From Bacteroidia bacterium (lineage in GTDB: Bacteria > Bacteroidota > Bacteroidia > B-17B0 > Aurantibacillaceae), in assembly GCA_016787895.1 (NCBI GenBank), contig JAEUTN010000012.1, positions 110,782 to 174,781 of the forward strand: a stretch of 64,000 nt of DNA, read 5' to 3'. The position numbers were made by a program, and so were the translations under genes. Under the pieces are notes generated by a model. That model saw nothing but the letters and a program-made list of their open reading frames with translations, ran no database searches and was not told the origin of the DNA. Below are positions 34,125 to 44,212 of this stretch, one piece after another; within the stretch, counting starts at the first letter, position 1, and every line of letters begins with the position of its first letter.

Positions 34125-34730
34125 ATGCAAAACACACTCTTTAATGAGACCAAAAAAAACATACTTCCCGGTTTTGGGGAGGTCTATTATTATGGTCCGG
34201 TTTTAACGAGCAAAGAAGCCGATAAGTATTTCACTTTACTTAGAGATCAGCTCCACTGGGAACAGGAAAAAATCAGAATCGCCGGTAAAACCATCCAAAT
34301 GGAAAGGATGGTCGCCTGGTACGGCGATCATCCATATCCTTACACCTATTCTGGCGCCACCAAAATTGCTCTGCCCTTCACCGAAGAACTGATAAGCCTG
34401 AAACACCTTGCGGAGGCAGCTTGCCATGAAAACTACAATTCCTGTTTATTAAACCTTTACCCAAACGGCCATAGTGGTATGGGCTGGCACAGCGACAATG
34501 AAAACTCAATTGTACCGAATTCGAGCATTGCTTCCTTAAGTATAGGTGCAACAAGGAAATTTTCCTTTAAACAAAAGTCAGATAAAAAGTCCATTTCGCT
34601 TGTTCTTGAAAACGGCAGTCTGCTTGAAATGCGAGGAACAACTCAAAGTTATTGGTTACACAGTTTACCCAAATCAAAAAGAATAACAGAGCCCAGAATC
34701 AATCTTACGTTTAGAAGGATGATAGAATAA
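34125..34730 (+). CDS. AlkB-like Fe(II)/2-oxoglutarate dioxygenase
   Basis: A 201-residue dioxygenase of the AlkB family, which removes alkyl groups from nucleic acid bases by oxidation. Ligands are visible: MGWHSDNE gives the HxD pair (about 122-124), YWLHSLPKSK the distal His, and RINLTFR the 2-oxoglutarate-binding Arg. The nucleotide-flipping region contains YPYTYSGATK. Length is as in ALKBH2-type bacterial proteins. Together with the upstream YfiT gene it suggests defence against electrophiles and alkylating agents. It converges with an MFS gene with one base between the stops. Confidence 0.88.
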   Translation: MQNTLFNETKKNILPGFGEVYYYGPVLTSKEADKYFTLLRDQLHWEQEKIRIAGKTIQMERMVAWYGDHPYPYTYSGATKIALPFTEELISLKHLAEAACHENYNSCLLNLYPNGHSGMGWHSDNENSIVPNSSIASLSIGATRKFSFKQKSDKKSISLVLENGSLLEMRGTTQSYWLHSLPKSKRITEPRINLTFRRMIE

Positions 34731-34731
34731 G

Positions 34732-36012
34732 TTATTCTGTTTTTACCAAACGATTTACCCTGAATACCAGATAAAGACACCAGATCATAAAACCCAGCAT
34801 AATATATCCCAGCACATCAAAATTCTGAAGCGGGGCACTTTTACCATCCTGTTTCACAATAAAGCCTGCAAAAATAGCAGCCAATCCTCCCGACATTTGC
34901 TGAAGTGAGGAATTAATGCTCATGTAAGCCCCTCTGTCAACTGCTTCCGGTATCGCGGAATTAAGAGCCGTTGCAGGCACCATACGACTCATTATACCCA
35001 TAAACAAAATCATATTGATGAGAATAACCATCCAAACGGGCACCGGGGTAAGATTGGTGTAAATAACAATCATTACCGAGGCAATACATGTTCCAATGGT
35101 AAAAAGCAACATCTTACTGTATCGGTCGCTTAGTTTTCCAATTACCGGCATGATGATGATGGAAGAGAGTCCGGTGAAAAGAAAAATAATCGGCAAAGAA
35201 CTTTGAGCGATGCCCACATTGTTTACTATAAACGCGGAGGTAAAAGGCATGATCATAAAACCACCCATTGAAAGAATGGCTGTGGCAATAAACCCGATTC
35301 TGTAATTTTTCTTTTTAAGCGTATGCCTCAAATGTGTAAATGCGCTTTTATCGGTTTGAATTTTTAAGTGTTCTTTCAGCGGTTTTAGCTTCCAAAGCAC
35401 TGCCAGTCCAATTAGCAGGGCCAATCCCACAATCATAAAAAAAGCGGCGTTCCAGCTAAAGGTATCTGCCAGCCATAAACCAATGGGAACACCAAGGATT
35501 TGACTGGCAGCAAATGCCATTTGAACGTAGCCCAAAACACGACCCCTTTGTTGAAGTGAGAAGAGGTCGGTGATGATGGCCATACCCACAGCACTGATGA
35601 CACCACCAAATATTCCGGTTACGATGCGGGCAACAAATAAACTTTCGTAGGAATTTGCCAAACCACAAAATAATGTTCCAATCACAAACCCTGTGTAAAA
35701 GAAGAGCAGCATTTTTTTTCTATCGAATTTATCGGCAAAACCTGCTGCCAAAATACCAGAGATTCCAGCGCTGATAGCGTAAGCCGAAACTACCGAACCA
35801 AAGCGAGAAGGGCTCAGGTCAAGGGTTTTCATCAGAATATCGCCCAGTGGAGACAAAATCATAAAATCAAGCACCACCGTAAATTGAAGCAAGGCCAGAA
35901 TCACCACCACAAACACCTGGTAGGATGTAAAGGGTTTTAATGCCGGTTTTTCAGGGGCTGAATTGTCCTCCGGAGTGCCCTGTTCAACAGAAGTAGTTTG
36001 ATTTGATTTCAT
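34732..36012 (-). CDS. MFS transporter (drug:H+ antiporter type)
   Basis: A 426-residue inner-membrane protein with 12 hydrophobic segments. Motif A-like GFADKFDRKKMLLFFYTGF lies between helices 2 and 3, and LDFMILSPLGDILM at helix 1 is shared with DHA-type exporters and AraJ-like proteins. A hydrophilic N-terminal 25 residues precedes the first helix. Substrate unknown. Monocistronic and convergent with the AlkB-like gene. Confidence 0.82.
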   Translation of the reverse strand: MKSNQTTSVEQGTPEDNSAPEKPALKPFTSYQVFVVVILALLQFTVVLDFMILSPLGDILMKTLDLSPSRFGSVVSAYAISAGISGILAAGFADKFDRKKMLLFFYTGFVIGTLFCGLANSYESLFVARIVTGIFGGVISAVGMAIITDLFSLQQRGRVLGYVQMAFAASQILGVPIGLWLADTFSWNAAFFMIVGLALLIGLAVLWKLKPLKEHLKIQTDKSAFTHLRHTLKKKNYRIGFIATAILSMGGFMIMPFTSAFIVNNVGIAQSSLPIIFLFTGLSSIIIMPVIGKLSDRYSKMLLFTIGTCIASVMIVIYTNLTPVPVWMVILINMILFMGIMSRMVPATALNSAIPEAVDRGAYMSINSSLQQMSGGLAAIFAGFIVKQDGKSAPLQNFDVLGYIMLGFMIWCLYLVFRVNRLVKTE

Positions 36013-36177
36013 CTTTCAGAAAACATTAAAAGTAATTAATTCTTTTCGATCGCTTCACAATACTGCCTATAGCTTTCATACAGCGAAAGTGGCGCAGGCG
36101 TTCAAACAAAGTGTTCGTTGTATTCCACCAAAATAATTACATTAGTGCTTAAGATAACTTCTATTACAGTTTATATT

Positions 36178-36663
36178 ATGCGCAAACAACTTACAGTAAA
36201 AAAAATCAGTATCGCTCTGCTGATTCTTTTCCTTGTCATACAGCTTTTCCGGATAGATAAACAGAATCCTCCTGTGGTAGCGGAAAAGGATTTCCTGGCC
36301 CTGAACACCGCTTCTGCCGAGGTTCAGAACATTATTAAAGCCTCTTGTTACGATTGCCACAGCAACACCTCCGTGTATCCCTGGTACACCAATGTGGCTC
36401 CTGTATCCTGGTGGATAAAACACCACATTAAGGAAGGGCGCAAACATCTTAATTTTTCAGAGTGGGGCAATTACACGGCTAAAAAAGCCGATCATAAACT
36501 CGAAGAATGTGTAGAGATGATTCAGGAGGGAGAAATGCCCATGAGCTCATACACTCTGATTCACAGGGAGACTAAACTCAGCGAAGAAGAAAGCCTTATG
36601 CTGGTGAACTGGTTCAGCTCACTCAGAAAACCGGAGGTTGAAAAATCAGACGATCAGGATTGA
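36178..36663 (+). CDS. haem-binding domain protein
   Basis: A 161-residue membrane-anchored protein with one N-terminal helix (about 9-23) and a haem-binding domain containing the single c-type haem motif CYDCH (about 57-61) in ASCYDCHSNTSVYPWY. The conserved NVAPVSWWIKHHIKEGR and GEMPMSSYTLIH segments match the haem_bd family found in Bacteroidota. The domain should face the periplasm and carry covalently bound haem; an electron-transfer partner is not known. I chose the ATG at 36178 since it directly precedes the basic residues and helix; the earlier start at 36118 adds 20 residues of poor sequence. Confidence 0.8.
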   Translation: MRKQLTVKKISIALLILFLVIQLFRIDKQNPPVVAEKDFLALNTASAEVQNIIKASCYDCHSNTSVYPWYTNVAPVSWWIKHHIKEGRKHLNFSEWGNYTAKKADHKLEECVEMIQEGEMPMSSYTLIHRETKLSEEESLMLVNWFSSLRKPEVEKSDDQD

Positions 36664-36729
36664 TGAAGAGCGTATGAAAATAATTTTTTTCACAACGCAT
36701 TTGTCTGAAAAATTAAGTGCTCCAAAGTT

Positions 36730-38043
36730 TTACTTTCTGCGAGCATGCGGCCTGTTGCGGTCGTTTTTACCTCCGCCTGGTCGCCTGAAGGGTTTTTTAC
36801 CGGCAAATTCTTTTCTGTTGGCCTCAGGATCGTAAGCGGGGCCTGCGCCCAACTCTTCAGGAAGCGGCATTTTTTTCACTTCCATGCCCATCAAATCTTC
36901 AATTCTTGCAAACTTTTTCTGATCCGCAGGGTTAATAAAAGTAATGGCTGTTCCTGTTCTTGAGGCTCTTGCTGTGCGGCCTATGCGGTGGATGTAATCT
37001 TCAGGATCAGGCGGTGCATCGTAATTCAGCACCAAACTCACCCCTTCCACATCAATGCCCCGTGAAAGAATATCGGTTCCGATTAAAATACGTAAGGTGC
37101 GTGATTTAAACCCACGCATGATTGACTCCCGCTCGGCCTGCTCCAAATCAGAGTGAAAAGCGCGCATGGAATTTTCTGTTTTACGCAAGGTTTTTTCAAG
37201 TTGTTTCACTCCATCTTTCCTTGAACAAAATATAATCACCGATTGGTAATCCTGATTTTCAAGTATCTTTTGAAGCAAGGGCAGTTTTTGGTTTTCATGC
37301 AACACATAAGCCTGCTGTTCCACCGCTTCGGCCGGTTTGCTGATGGCAATGTTTACCTGAACGGGATCGGAGGTAATCTTTTGCGCCAGGGCCCTGATCT
37401 TAGGCGGCATGGTGGCTGAAAACATCACGGTCTGCCTCTTTTTTGGCAGGTAGTTAATGATGGTGTTGATGTCGTCCATAAACCCCATGTCCAGCATACG
37501 ATCGGCTTCATCCAGCACCAGATGCTGTAAATGATCAAAATTAATGGAGCCGCCTTGTAAGAGGGCTATTAATCTTCCCGGTGTTGCGCAAACAATATCA
37601 GCCCCTTCTCTTAGTGCGTGTTTCTGTTTTTCCCAGGTGATGCCATCGTTCCCACCATAAATCGCAATAGAGCCTACTGAACAGAAATAGCCCAAACCAT
37701 CCACTTGTTGATCAATTTGCAACACCAACTCACGTGTTGGCGCAATGATTAAAGTATTGAGATGCCTGGTGGGTGCTTTTAAAATGTGCTCCATGATTGG
37801 AAGCAAAAATGCCGCGGTTTTGCCGGTACCGGTTTGAGCGCAGGCAATGAGGTCGCGACCTTCCAAAATAACGGGTATAGCTTGTTGTTGGATGGGGGTT
37901 GGTTTTTTAAACCCCATGCTGATCAGGCCTTCCTGAAGTTCTTCATTGAACTTAAAGGATTCAAAGGTGATTTCAGATTGTTCGGCTAGTACCGAAGGGC
38001 TGTCGGGTGAATTCGTCTTATTCTGTTCACTGTTATTTTGCAT
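36730..38043 (-). CDS. DEAD-box RNA helicase, RhlE-like
   Basis: ATP-dependent RNA helicase acting in ribosome assembly or mRNA decay. The 437-residue product has an N-terminal unstructured leader, then the Q motif region [24 protein letters not shown] (motif I), PTRELVLQ (Ia), DEAD in [18 protein letters not shown] (III) and HRIGRTAR (VI), and a basic C-terminal tail. Its start lies 11 bases inside the 3' end of the RNase Y gene, so the two are co-transcribed. The pairing with RNase Y suggests a joint role in RNA turnover. Confidence 0.92.
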   Translation of the reverse strand: MQNNSEQNKTNSPDSPSVLAEQSEITFESFKFNEELQEGLISMGFKKPTPIQQQAIPVILEGRDLIACAQTGTGKTAAFLLPIMEHILKAPTRHLNTLIIAPTRELVLQIDQQVDGLGYFCSVGSIAIYGGNDGITWEKQKHALREGADIVCATPGRLIALLQGGSINFDHLQHLVLDEADRMLDMGFMDDINTIINYLPKKRQTVMFSATMPPKIRALAQKITSDPVQVNIAISKPAEAVEQQAYVLHENQKLPLLQKILENQDYQSVIIFCSRKDGVKQLEKTLRKTENSMRAFHSDLEQAERESIMRGFKSRTLRILIGTDILSRGIDVEGVSLVLNYDAPPDPEDYIHRIGRTARASRTGTAITFINPADQKKFARIEDLMGMEVKKMPLPEELGAGPAYDPEANRKEFAGKKPFRRPGGGKNDRNRPHARRK

Positions 38044-39583
38044 AGCCCGTTGCCCTCACTTCACGTATCACTGTAACTTTAACCTGACCCGGATAGGTCA
38101 TTTCGGTTTGTATGCGCTGAGAAATATCGAAGGCCAGTTCTTCCGCGCGTTTGTCGCTGACTTTGTCGCTTGCCACAATTACCCTCACCTCTCGTCCGGC
38201 CTGAATGGCGTATGTTTTATCCACCCCATCATAACTTAAAGCAAGCGCTTCGAGATCTTTCAAACGTTTCATGTATTGTTCAGCCACTTCGCGACGAGCA
38301 CCCGGGCGCGCTCCGCTGATGGCATCGCACACCTGAATAATCGGAGAATACAAGGTGTTCATTTCTATCTCGTCGTGGTGAGCCCCAATGGCATTGCACA
38401 CTTCGGGTTTTTCCTTGTACTGCTCCGCCAACTTCATGCCCAGTAAGGCGTGAGGCAATTCCGGTTCGTTGTCAGGTACTTTTCCAATGTCGTGTAACAA
38501 TCCGGCACGGCGGGCAATTTTAGGATTTAGGCCCAATTCACTGGCCATGATTCCGCAAAGGTTGGCGACCTCCCGACTGTGTTGTAATAAATTCTGACCA
38601 TAAGAAGAGCGGTATTTCATGCGCCCTACCATGCGGATAAGTTCAGGATGTAAACCATGAACGCCTAAGTCAATACAAGTGCGTTTTCCGGTTTCAATAA
38701 TTTCTTCCTCCAGCATTTTTTTGGTTTTCTCAACCACCTCTTCAATGCGTGCAGGATGGATGCGTCCGTCGGTTACCAATTGGTGCAGAGCCAAACGGCA
38801 AATTTCTCGGCGGATGGAATCAAAACAACTCAGGGTAATTGCGTCAGGCGTGTCATCCACAATAATCTCAACACCGGTTGCAGCTTCTAAAGCCCTGATG
38901 TTTCTTCCTTCACGACCAATGATACGTCCCTTGGTTTCGTCTCCCTCAATGTGAAACACGGAGATTGAATTTTCAATCGCTGTTTCGGTGGCTACACGCT
39001 GAATACTTTGAAGTACTATCTTTTTTGCTTCTTTGTTAGCGGTAAGTTTTGCTTCCTCCATGATGTCTTTAATATACACCATGGCCTGGGTTTTGGCTTC
39101 CGCTTTAACCGACTCCACCAACTGGGCTTTGGCATCTTCAGCTTTTAAACCACTGATTTTTTCCAGCATGTCAACCTGCTTACGGTGCCCCTTCTCCACC
39201 TCTTCCAATCGGTTTTTGTATAGGTCAATTTGTTGGGTGGCTTGCGATTTAAGACTTTCCAGTTCTTTCTCCTTGCGGTTCATGTCCTCAATGCGTTTAT
39301 TAAGGTCCGCGTCTTTTTGTTTGATTTTGTTCTCCGTTTGGTTGATGTGGTTATTTCTTTCCTGAATTTGTTTGTCGTGTTCTGACTTCAACTGAAGAAA
39401 TTTTTCTTTGGCCTGAAGAATCTTTTCCTGTTTAATGGATTCGGCTTTCACTTCCGCTTCCTTTATCATGTTTTGTTTTTCCTTGGCGGCACTTGCATTG
39501 AGTTTGCTCCCTGCTATCAGAAAACCGGCCACCACTCCTAATATGAGTGCTCCTGCAATAAAAATGATGCTTAATATGTCCAT
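38033..39583 (-). CDS. rny: ribonuclease Y
   Basis: Membrane-anchored endoribonuclease initiating mRNA decay. The 516-residue product, taken from the ATG at 39583, has an N-terminal transmembrane segment (about 3-25), a long coiled coil (about 30-170), a KH RNA-binding domain ([19 protein letters not shown]) and an HD domain with the catalytic [14 protein letters not shown] pair plus IGAHHDEIE. The ATG at 39637 is rejected because it puts 18 extra residues before the anchor. Overlaps the helicase gene downstream; a strong hairpin terminator (39625-39668) separates it from zapA. Confidence 0.95.
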   Translation of the reverse strand: MDILSIIFIAGALILGVVAGFLIAGSKLNASAAKEKQNMIKEAEVKAESIKQEKILQAKEKFLQLKSEHDKQIQERNNHINQTENKIKQKDADLNKRIEDMNRKEKELESLKSQATQQIDLYKNRLEEVEKGHRKQVDMLEKISGLKAEDAKAQLVESVKAEAKTQAMVYIKDIMEEAKLTANKEAKKIVLQSIQRVATETAIENSISVFHIEGDETKGRIIGREGRNIRALEAATGVEIIVDDTPDAITLSCFDSIRREICRLALHQLVTDGRIHPARIEEVVEKTKKMLEEEIIETGKRTCIDLGVHGLHPELIRMVGRMKYRSSYGQNLLQHSREVANLCGIMASELGLNPKIARRAGLLHDIGKVPDNEPELPHALLGMKLAEQYKEKPEVCNAIGAHHDEIEMNTLYSPIIQVCDAISGARPGARREVAEQYMKRLKDLEALALSYDGVDKTYAIQAGREVRVIVASDKVSDKRAEELAFDISQRIQTEMTYPGQVKVTVIREVRATGYAK

Positions 39584-39624
39584 ATTCAAAATTTTTGGGC
39601 AGGCTTTGGCCTTTAACCCGATTA

Positions 39625-39668
39625 ATAAAAAACGCACAAACCTGAGCTTGTGCTCAACATTTGTGCGT
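39625..39668 (-). terminator. intrinsic terminator between zapA and rny
   Basis: A nine-base perfect inverted repeat, ACGCACAAA/TTTGTGCGT (39632-39640 and 39660-39668), encloses a second five-base stem TGAGC-TTGT-GCTCA (39643-39656). On the minus strand a run of six T follows (39626-39631). It would end zapA transcripts or act as an attenuator before rny. Confidence 0.75.
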
Positions 39669-39689
39669 AAAACAGGCAGACCAAGGGAA

Positions 39690-39998
39690 TTATTCGCTGA
39701 TGTTTTTCACCTGTTTGAGGTGATCCTTCAACATGTCCTCTACGTCTGCAAAAAGTTGTTTTAAATGACTTAATTCCTTCTCTGCACTGCTGGCCTGCTT
39801 GTTTAACTGGGCTACTAATTGCAGCATGACCATTCCAAGCAGGTCTTTTTTATCTTTTATCGCGTATTTGTTTTCAAATTCTGCGATTTTGTCATTTATC
39901 AGTTCAACAGCCTCTTTGATGTGCTTTTCTTCACCCGAGTCTACTTTTAACGGATAAACACTACCCGCAATTTCAACTTTTATATGAACATCGCTCAT
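39690..39998 (-). CDS. zapA: cell division protein ZapA
   Basis: A 102-residue FtsZ-ring stabilising protein. The N-terminal globular part has VKIEIAG-like residues [14 protein letters not shown] and [16 protein letters not shown], and the C-terminal half is a long helix forming the anti-parallel coiled coil. Length and pattern match ZapA of Bacteroidota. It lies 17 bases after the large coiled-coil gene and is followed by a strong intrinsic terminator, so the two form one unit. Confidence 0.88.
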   Translation of the reverse strand: MSDVHIKVEIAGSVYPLKVDSGEEKHIKEAVELINDKIAEFENKYAIKDKKDLLGMVMLQLVAQLNKQASSAEKELSHLKQLFADVEDMLKDHLKQVKNISE

Positions 39999-40015
39999 TT
40001 ACAGAGGGCGAAAAA

Positions 40016-42124
40016 TTAAGCACTTAATAACGCTATACACTTGTCAATTTCACGCACCAAGTTGTTTATTTGTTCCTTCATTTCCGAAACGTCCTCATTC
40101 CGGGATGAATTCCCTGCTAAAATAACATTCTTCCTGTGATTATTCAAACTTGTTACATCAATATTCTCATTGTCAACATGTTGCGAAATAGACCCGATGA
40201 CCTCGTTCATTTTCAGCAATTGTCCGGCCATTTGTTCCTTTTCGTCAAGTAAGGCCAGTCGCTGATCATTCAGCAAATCAATCTGCTTAAACAACCGGTC
40301 AACAAAGGCATCGTGTTCTTCCTGGTTTTGAACTGAACCTGCATTTTGCATCTCCCTTTCAAGGGCCTCTGTTTTTGCATTGGCTTCAGCCAGTTTGGAT
40401 TCCAGCGCGGAAGTCATGTGTTTTAACTCCGTAATCTGCGACAACAAGGTTTGATTTTCAGATTGAAGGATGGTGCTGTTTTGTTGGAGTTTGTCGGTGA
40501 GGACCTGGTTTTCCAAACGCAGTTCCTGATGTTCAGAAATCATGCGGCTCAGGTTGTCCTGAAGAGACTCAATCTCTGTTTGTTTTGCTGCCAGGCTTTC
40601 TTTAAAATCTTCCGATTTAGCAAGACCCTGCAATCGCAGCTGCTCCATTTCGTCTTTTATCAAACTCAGTTCACCTTCAAGTGTTTCCTGCTTGTTTGTG
40701 CTTTGTTCGATTTCGTTGATGAGGATGGTGTTTTCAGCCAGAAGTTTTTGGTATTCCAGATCACGCGCATTAAGCTCGTCATGAACACTCAACTGAATTT
40801 CGGATTTAAGGGTCTCAACATAGTGTTCAGAGGAACTCTGTAAGGATTCCAGTTCGGCGATACGGGTCCTCAGCAGACCTAGTTCCTGGTTTTTTGCTTC
40901 AATTTTACCTTCGGCTTCAGCCAATTGGTTGGTAGCATCCTGAAATACCAATCCCATGTTGGTCACCTCCAGGTTCAAACGCTCTATTTGTGCGTTCATT
41001 TCAACCACCTTGTCGCTATCGGATAAGCTGGAGTTTTGTCTGAAAATGTCAAAATCTGATTTTAACTCCGCATAACGTCCCGCTTCATTCACCAACTCTT
41101 CTTTTAAACTCTGTAATTCAAGGTTGAGTTGGTTAATTTCATTGGTTTTGGATTGATTGCTTTGTTCACTTAAAGTTAATCCTTCAACAGCAGCTTTGAG
41201 TTCGTTTTGTAAATTCTGAAGCTCCTCATTCAGTTTTGTGTTTTGTGCGTTGGAATGAATGAGAATGTTGGAGAGTTTTTCTTCGTAAGCGCTCACTACC
41301 TCTGAAAGTTGAGTTTCCAGAGTGGATTGCGTGGTACTGAGTAATTGATCTTTCTCCTCACGCAGCAAAAAAATCTGAGACTCAAACCCGGCTTGTTTAT
41401 CCGCTAAACGTTCCGCCCAAATTTGCTCCAATTCGCTCACTTCTTTCTGATGGCGGCTTTGAATCTCGTTCAGTTGCTGTTCGCTTCCTGAGCTGAGTTG
41501 GCTGAGTTGATCGGCAAAATCCTTTTTAATGCTTTCAATTTGCTCCTCGTACTGGGTTCTTAACTCGTGCAAACTTGAATCTTTGCTGGCGAACAAACTT
41601 TGTTCCCTTTCAAACCAGGTGGCACTCAGCTCCGATATTCTGTTTTCAAATTCATCACGAATTCCGGTTTCACGGTAATGGGAGGTGCTTTTTAATTCCT
41701 CGAGTTGTTTTTCATACGCTGCGCTGATGGCTGCATTCTCTGAAGCCGCGTTTTCGCGCAAGGCGTTGATTTTTGATTCGTAAGAGTCAGCAATGCCTGA
41801 AAGTTCAAATTTTAAACCCTCAATTTCCTGCAAACGCAGTTCTATCTCTTCCTGTTTGGCTGTTAATTGTTCGTGTATACTGTCCTTAAGGTCCTTAAAA
41901 GAAGCCAGTTCTGTTTTATAGCTTGTATTGTCTCTCTCCAACACCAGCAATTTGGTGTTCAACACATCAATGGTAACCTGTAGCCTTTTGCAGTCCTCAT
42001 CCCTCATGATGAGTTGATTACGGTAATCGCTCAGGGAACGTTTTAACTCATTGTATTCCTTTCTTAAGGCTAAATCCTGGTCCAATACCTGCTGTATTTC
42101 TGACTTAAGGCTATCTGGGTTCAT
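40016..42124 (-). CDS. large coiled-coil protein upstream of zapA
   Basis: A 702-residue, almost continuous coiled coil rich in Glu, Gln, Leu, Lys and Ser, with no signal peptide and no membrane segment. The ATG at 42124 is preferred over 42163. Its C-terminus, EQINNLVREIDKCIALLSA, closely resembles from memory the end of a roughly 95-residue helical protein usually found just before zapA in Bacteroidota. If that is right, this gene is a greatly lengthened version of that protein. By position and form it may act on the divisome as a ZapB-like or tether protein; this is inference. Homology searches outside the C-terminus would be uninformative because of coiled-coil composition. Confidence 0.75.
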   Translation of the reverse strand: MNPDSLKSEIQQVLDQDLALRKEYNELKRSLSDYRNQLIMRDEDCKRLQVTIDVLNTKLLVLERDNTSYKTELASFKDLKDSIHEQLTAKQEEIELRLQEIEGLKFELSGIADSYESKINALRENAASENAAISAAYEKQLEELKSTSHYRETGIRDEFENRISELSATWFEREQSLFASKDSSLHELRTQYEEQIESIKKDFADQLSQLSSGSEQQLNEIQSRHQKEVSELEQIWAERLADKQAGFESQIFLLREEKDQLLSTTQSTLETQLSEVVSAYEEKLSNILIHSNAQNTKLNEELQNLQNELKAAVEGLTLSEQSNQSKTNEINQLNLELQSLKEELVNEAGRYAELKSDFDIFRQNSSLSDSDKVVEMNAQIERLNLEVTNMGLVFQDATNQLAEAEGKIEAKNQELGLLRTRIAELESLQSSSEHYVETLKSEIQLSVHDELNARDLEYQKLLAENTILINEIEQSTNKQETLEGELSLIKDEMEQLRLQGLAKSEDFKESLAAKQTEIESLQDNLSRMISEHQELRLENQVLTDKLQQNSTILQSENQTLLSQITELKHMTSALESKLAEANAKTEALEREMQNAGSVQNQEEHDAFVDRLFKQIDLLNDQRLALLDEKEQMAGQLLKMNEVIGSISQHVDNENIDVTSLNNHRKNVILAGNSSRNEDVSEMKEQINNLVREIDKCIALLSA

Positions 42125-42543
42125 TTGTGGCAGTTTTAATTTGGTTAAAAATACAGCCTTCACCCTAAGAGTTTATGCCCCCTGCAAGGTTTGATTAAAC
42201 AAGGCAATGTTAATTAAGATACTGGTTTTCATTAGGTAAGTGTTAACAGCATAGAGGCTTCGTTTAAGCTGTAAACAAAGGGTTTTAACCGGATTGAAAG
42301 GCTGAATAGGTGCATAAGGACAAAAAATAAATCCTGCTATTTTGCGACCTTTGGCTTCCTAAAAGGTTAAATCCGGCATTTGTTTTCTTCTGAAGTTTTA
42401 AGCCCGGGTAAATTCTTTTTTATGAAAAGGCTAAAAAAAATGTCCCTTTGTCTTAACTTTTTTCGTTAAAAAAGAGTATAAACCTTATATTTACTTCAAG
42501 AATCCCTGCTTTTTACCTATCTTTGTTCACTTAATCCAACCCC
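42125..42543. other. 420-base divergent intergenic region
   Basis: Lies between the coiled-coil gene and rpoD. I see no reading frame or strong hairpin. It contains the rpoD -7 motif at 42518-42525 and an AT-rich tract; the minus-strand promoter for the coiled-coil-zapA unit was not identified. Confidence 0.5.
42518..42525 (+). promoter_or_regulatory. -7 promoter motif TATCTTTG
   Basis: Exact TAnnTTTG match, 18 bases before the rpoD ATG. No good TTTG at the -33 position is evident. Confidence 0.5.
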
Positions 42544-43407
42544 ATGAGGCAACTAAAAATAACCAAATCCATCACCAACCGCGAAAGCGCGTCTCTCGAC
42601 AAATACCTTCAGGAAATTGGCCGCGAAGAACTGATTACGGCTGAGGAAGAGGTTATTTTAGCCAAACGCATTAAGGATGGGGACCAGGTGGCTTTGGAAA
42701 AACTCACCCGCGCTAACCTTAGGTTTGTGGTTTCCGTTGCAAAACAGTACCAAAATCAGGGTTTAAGTTTACCCGATCTGATCAACGAAGGGAACCTGGG
42801 ATTGATAAAAGCGGCCCGCCGTTTTGATGAAACCCGTGGTTTTAAATTTATTTCCTACGCTGTATGGTGGATTCGTCAAAGCATTTTACAGGCCCTGGCT
42901 GAACAAAGCCGTATCGTACGTTTGCCCCTGAATCAGGTGGGTTCATTGAATAAAATCAATAAAGCCTACAGCAAATTGGAACAACAGTTCGAGCGCGAAC
43001 CAAGCGCCGAAGAACTCGCTGAAATACTCGACTTGCCAATTGATAAGGTAAGTGACACCATGAAAGTAAGTGGTCGCCATGTGAGCATGGATGCGCCATT
43101 CGCCAATGGTGAAGAAAGCAGTTTATTGGATGTATTGGTGAATCTGGATTCTCCAAAAGCCGATAACGGTTTGATGAACGAATCACTAAGCAAAGAAATT
43201 GACCGTGCGCTGAGCACACTTACAGAGCGAGAACGCGACGTGGTGAAATTGTTTTTCGGCATAGGTTTAAACCATGGTTTAACGCTTGAAGAGATTGGTG
43301 ATAAATTTGACCTGACCCGCGAACGCGTTCGCCAGATCAAGGAAAAAGCCATTCGCCGGCTCCGCCACAGCAGCCGCAGCAAATTGCTGCAACAATACCT
43401 CGGCTAA
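42544..43407 (+). CDS. rpoD: primary RNA polymerase sigma factor, Bacteroidota type
   Basis: Housekeeping sigma-70 factor. The 287-residue length and lack of the long N-terminal region 1.1 extension are characteristic of the Bacteroidota primary sigma, which recognises TTTG/TAnnTTTG promoters. Regions in order: 1.2 ([16 protein letters not shown]), 2.1-2.4 ([39 protein letters not shown]), 3 ([19 protein letters not shown]) and 4.2 ([20 protein letters not shown]). It has its own -7 motif and a classic terminator, so it is monocistronic. Confidence 0.96.
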   Translation: MRQLKITKSITNRESASLDKYLQEIGREELITAEEEVILAKRIKDGDQVALEKLTRANLRFVVSVAKQYQNQGLSLPDLINEGNLGLIKAARRFDETRGFKFISYAVWWIRQSILQALAEQSRIVRLPLNQVGSLNKINKAYSKLEQQFEREPSAEELAEILDLPIDKVSDTMKVSGRHVSMDAPFANGEESSLLDVLVNLDSPKADNGLMNESLSKEIDRALSTLTERERDVVKLFFGIGLNHGLTLEEIGDKFDLTRERVRQIKEKAIRRLRHSSRSKLLQQYLG

Positions 43408-43432
43408 ACTTTATTATAAAATATATAATGGA

Positions 43433-43462
43433 TAAGCTCAACTTCGGTTGGGCTTATTTTTT
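43433..43462 (+). terminator. rho-independent terminator of rpoD
   Basis: A ten-base stem TAAGCTCAAC/GTTGGGCTTA (one wobble pair) capped by a TTCG tetraloop, followed by six T (43457-43462). It starts 25 bases after the rpoD stop. Confidence 0.88.
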
Positions 43463-43473
43463 ATACACCCTTT

Positions 43474-44211
43474 TTATTTCGCGGCTTCAGCCGGCTTTTT
43501 CAAATGTTTGCTGAGCCAGGCCCTGAGGTCGATGAGTTCTTTGCCGTTTAACACGTGCTGCATAGGGTAAACAATGTACTCAATGTCCTTTATCCCTTTG
43601 CTTTTCAGGTAAGCCACAGCTTTCTCGGCTTCGGCTGGTGGAATGCGCTCGTCTTCACTGCCATGGGCAATAAAAAAACCTGTGTTGAGTAAAGCGGGTG
43701 CAATCGATTTGGGTTTACTTTCTTCTATCAATCTACCGCTCAAAGCTAGAACCCCTTTAATTTTACCGGGATAAGAGAGGGCAAGGTCATAGGACATCAT
43801 GGCGCCCTGACTGAAGCCCATCAGAAACACCTGAGCGCTGTCGAGTTGCATGCTTTGGCAAAGCGATTGAATGAATGCCATTACTTGTTTTTTAGCTGAC
43901 CTGGCCTCCTCGTAATTATACGTGAGAGTGTTATTTTGATCGCGTCCCAGCGTGTACCAGCAGTAACTTCCCTGTGCCAGTTCAATTGGCGCTCTTAAAG
44001 AAAGTACCGTAAGGCGTTCGTCTAAAGTTTGAGCCAGATCAAACAAGTCCTCCTCGTTGCTGCCATAGCCGTGAAGAATAAACAAAACCGGCGGGCGCTG
44101 AGATGTTTTTTTCAGGGGCTCCCTGAGTTTGTATACCCATTTTTGACCTTTCGCAAGGGGGGTACAAAAACAAAAAACCATAATCAACAATGCGCTCCAA
44201 TACGTTCTCAT
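43474..44211 (-). CDS. exported alpha/beta hydrolase (phospholipase/carboxylesterase family)
   Basis: A 245-residue exported serine hydrolase. Starting at the ATG at 44211 gives a signal peptide (about 1-21, SALLIMVFCFCTPLAKGQ). The core shows LFILHGYGSNEEDLFDLA (oxyanion strand), GFSQGAMMSYDLAL with the nucleophile Ser, AHGSEDERIP with the Asp and MQHVLNG with the His, matching the PF02230 carboxylesterase/lysophospholipase family. The substrate is unknown. Starting further upstream would place the N-terminus inside rnr. It begins two bases after the rnr stop. Confidence 0.85.
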   Translation of the reverse strand: MRTYWSALLIMVFCFCTPLAKGQKWVYKLREPLKKTSQRPPVLFILHGYGSNEEDLFDLAQTLDERLTVLSLRAPIELAQGSYCWYTLGRDQNNTLTYNYEEARSAKKQVMAFIQSLCQSMQLDSAQVFLMGFSQGAMMSYDLALSYPGKIKGVLALSGRLIEESKPKSIAPALLNTGFFIAHGSEDERIPPAEAEKAVAYLKSKGIKDIEYIVYPMQHVLNGKELIDLRAWLSKHLKKPAEAAK

Positions 44212-44212
44212 C

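Noticed and set aside
39600..39690. 6S RNA candidate next to zapA
   Set aside because: In gamma-proteobacteria ssrS lies near zapA, but here the 90-base gap only holds the terminator and is too short for 6S RNA.
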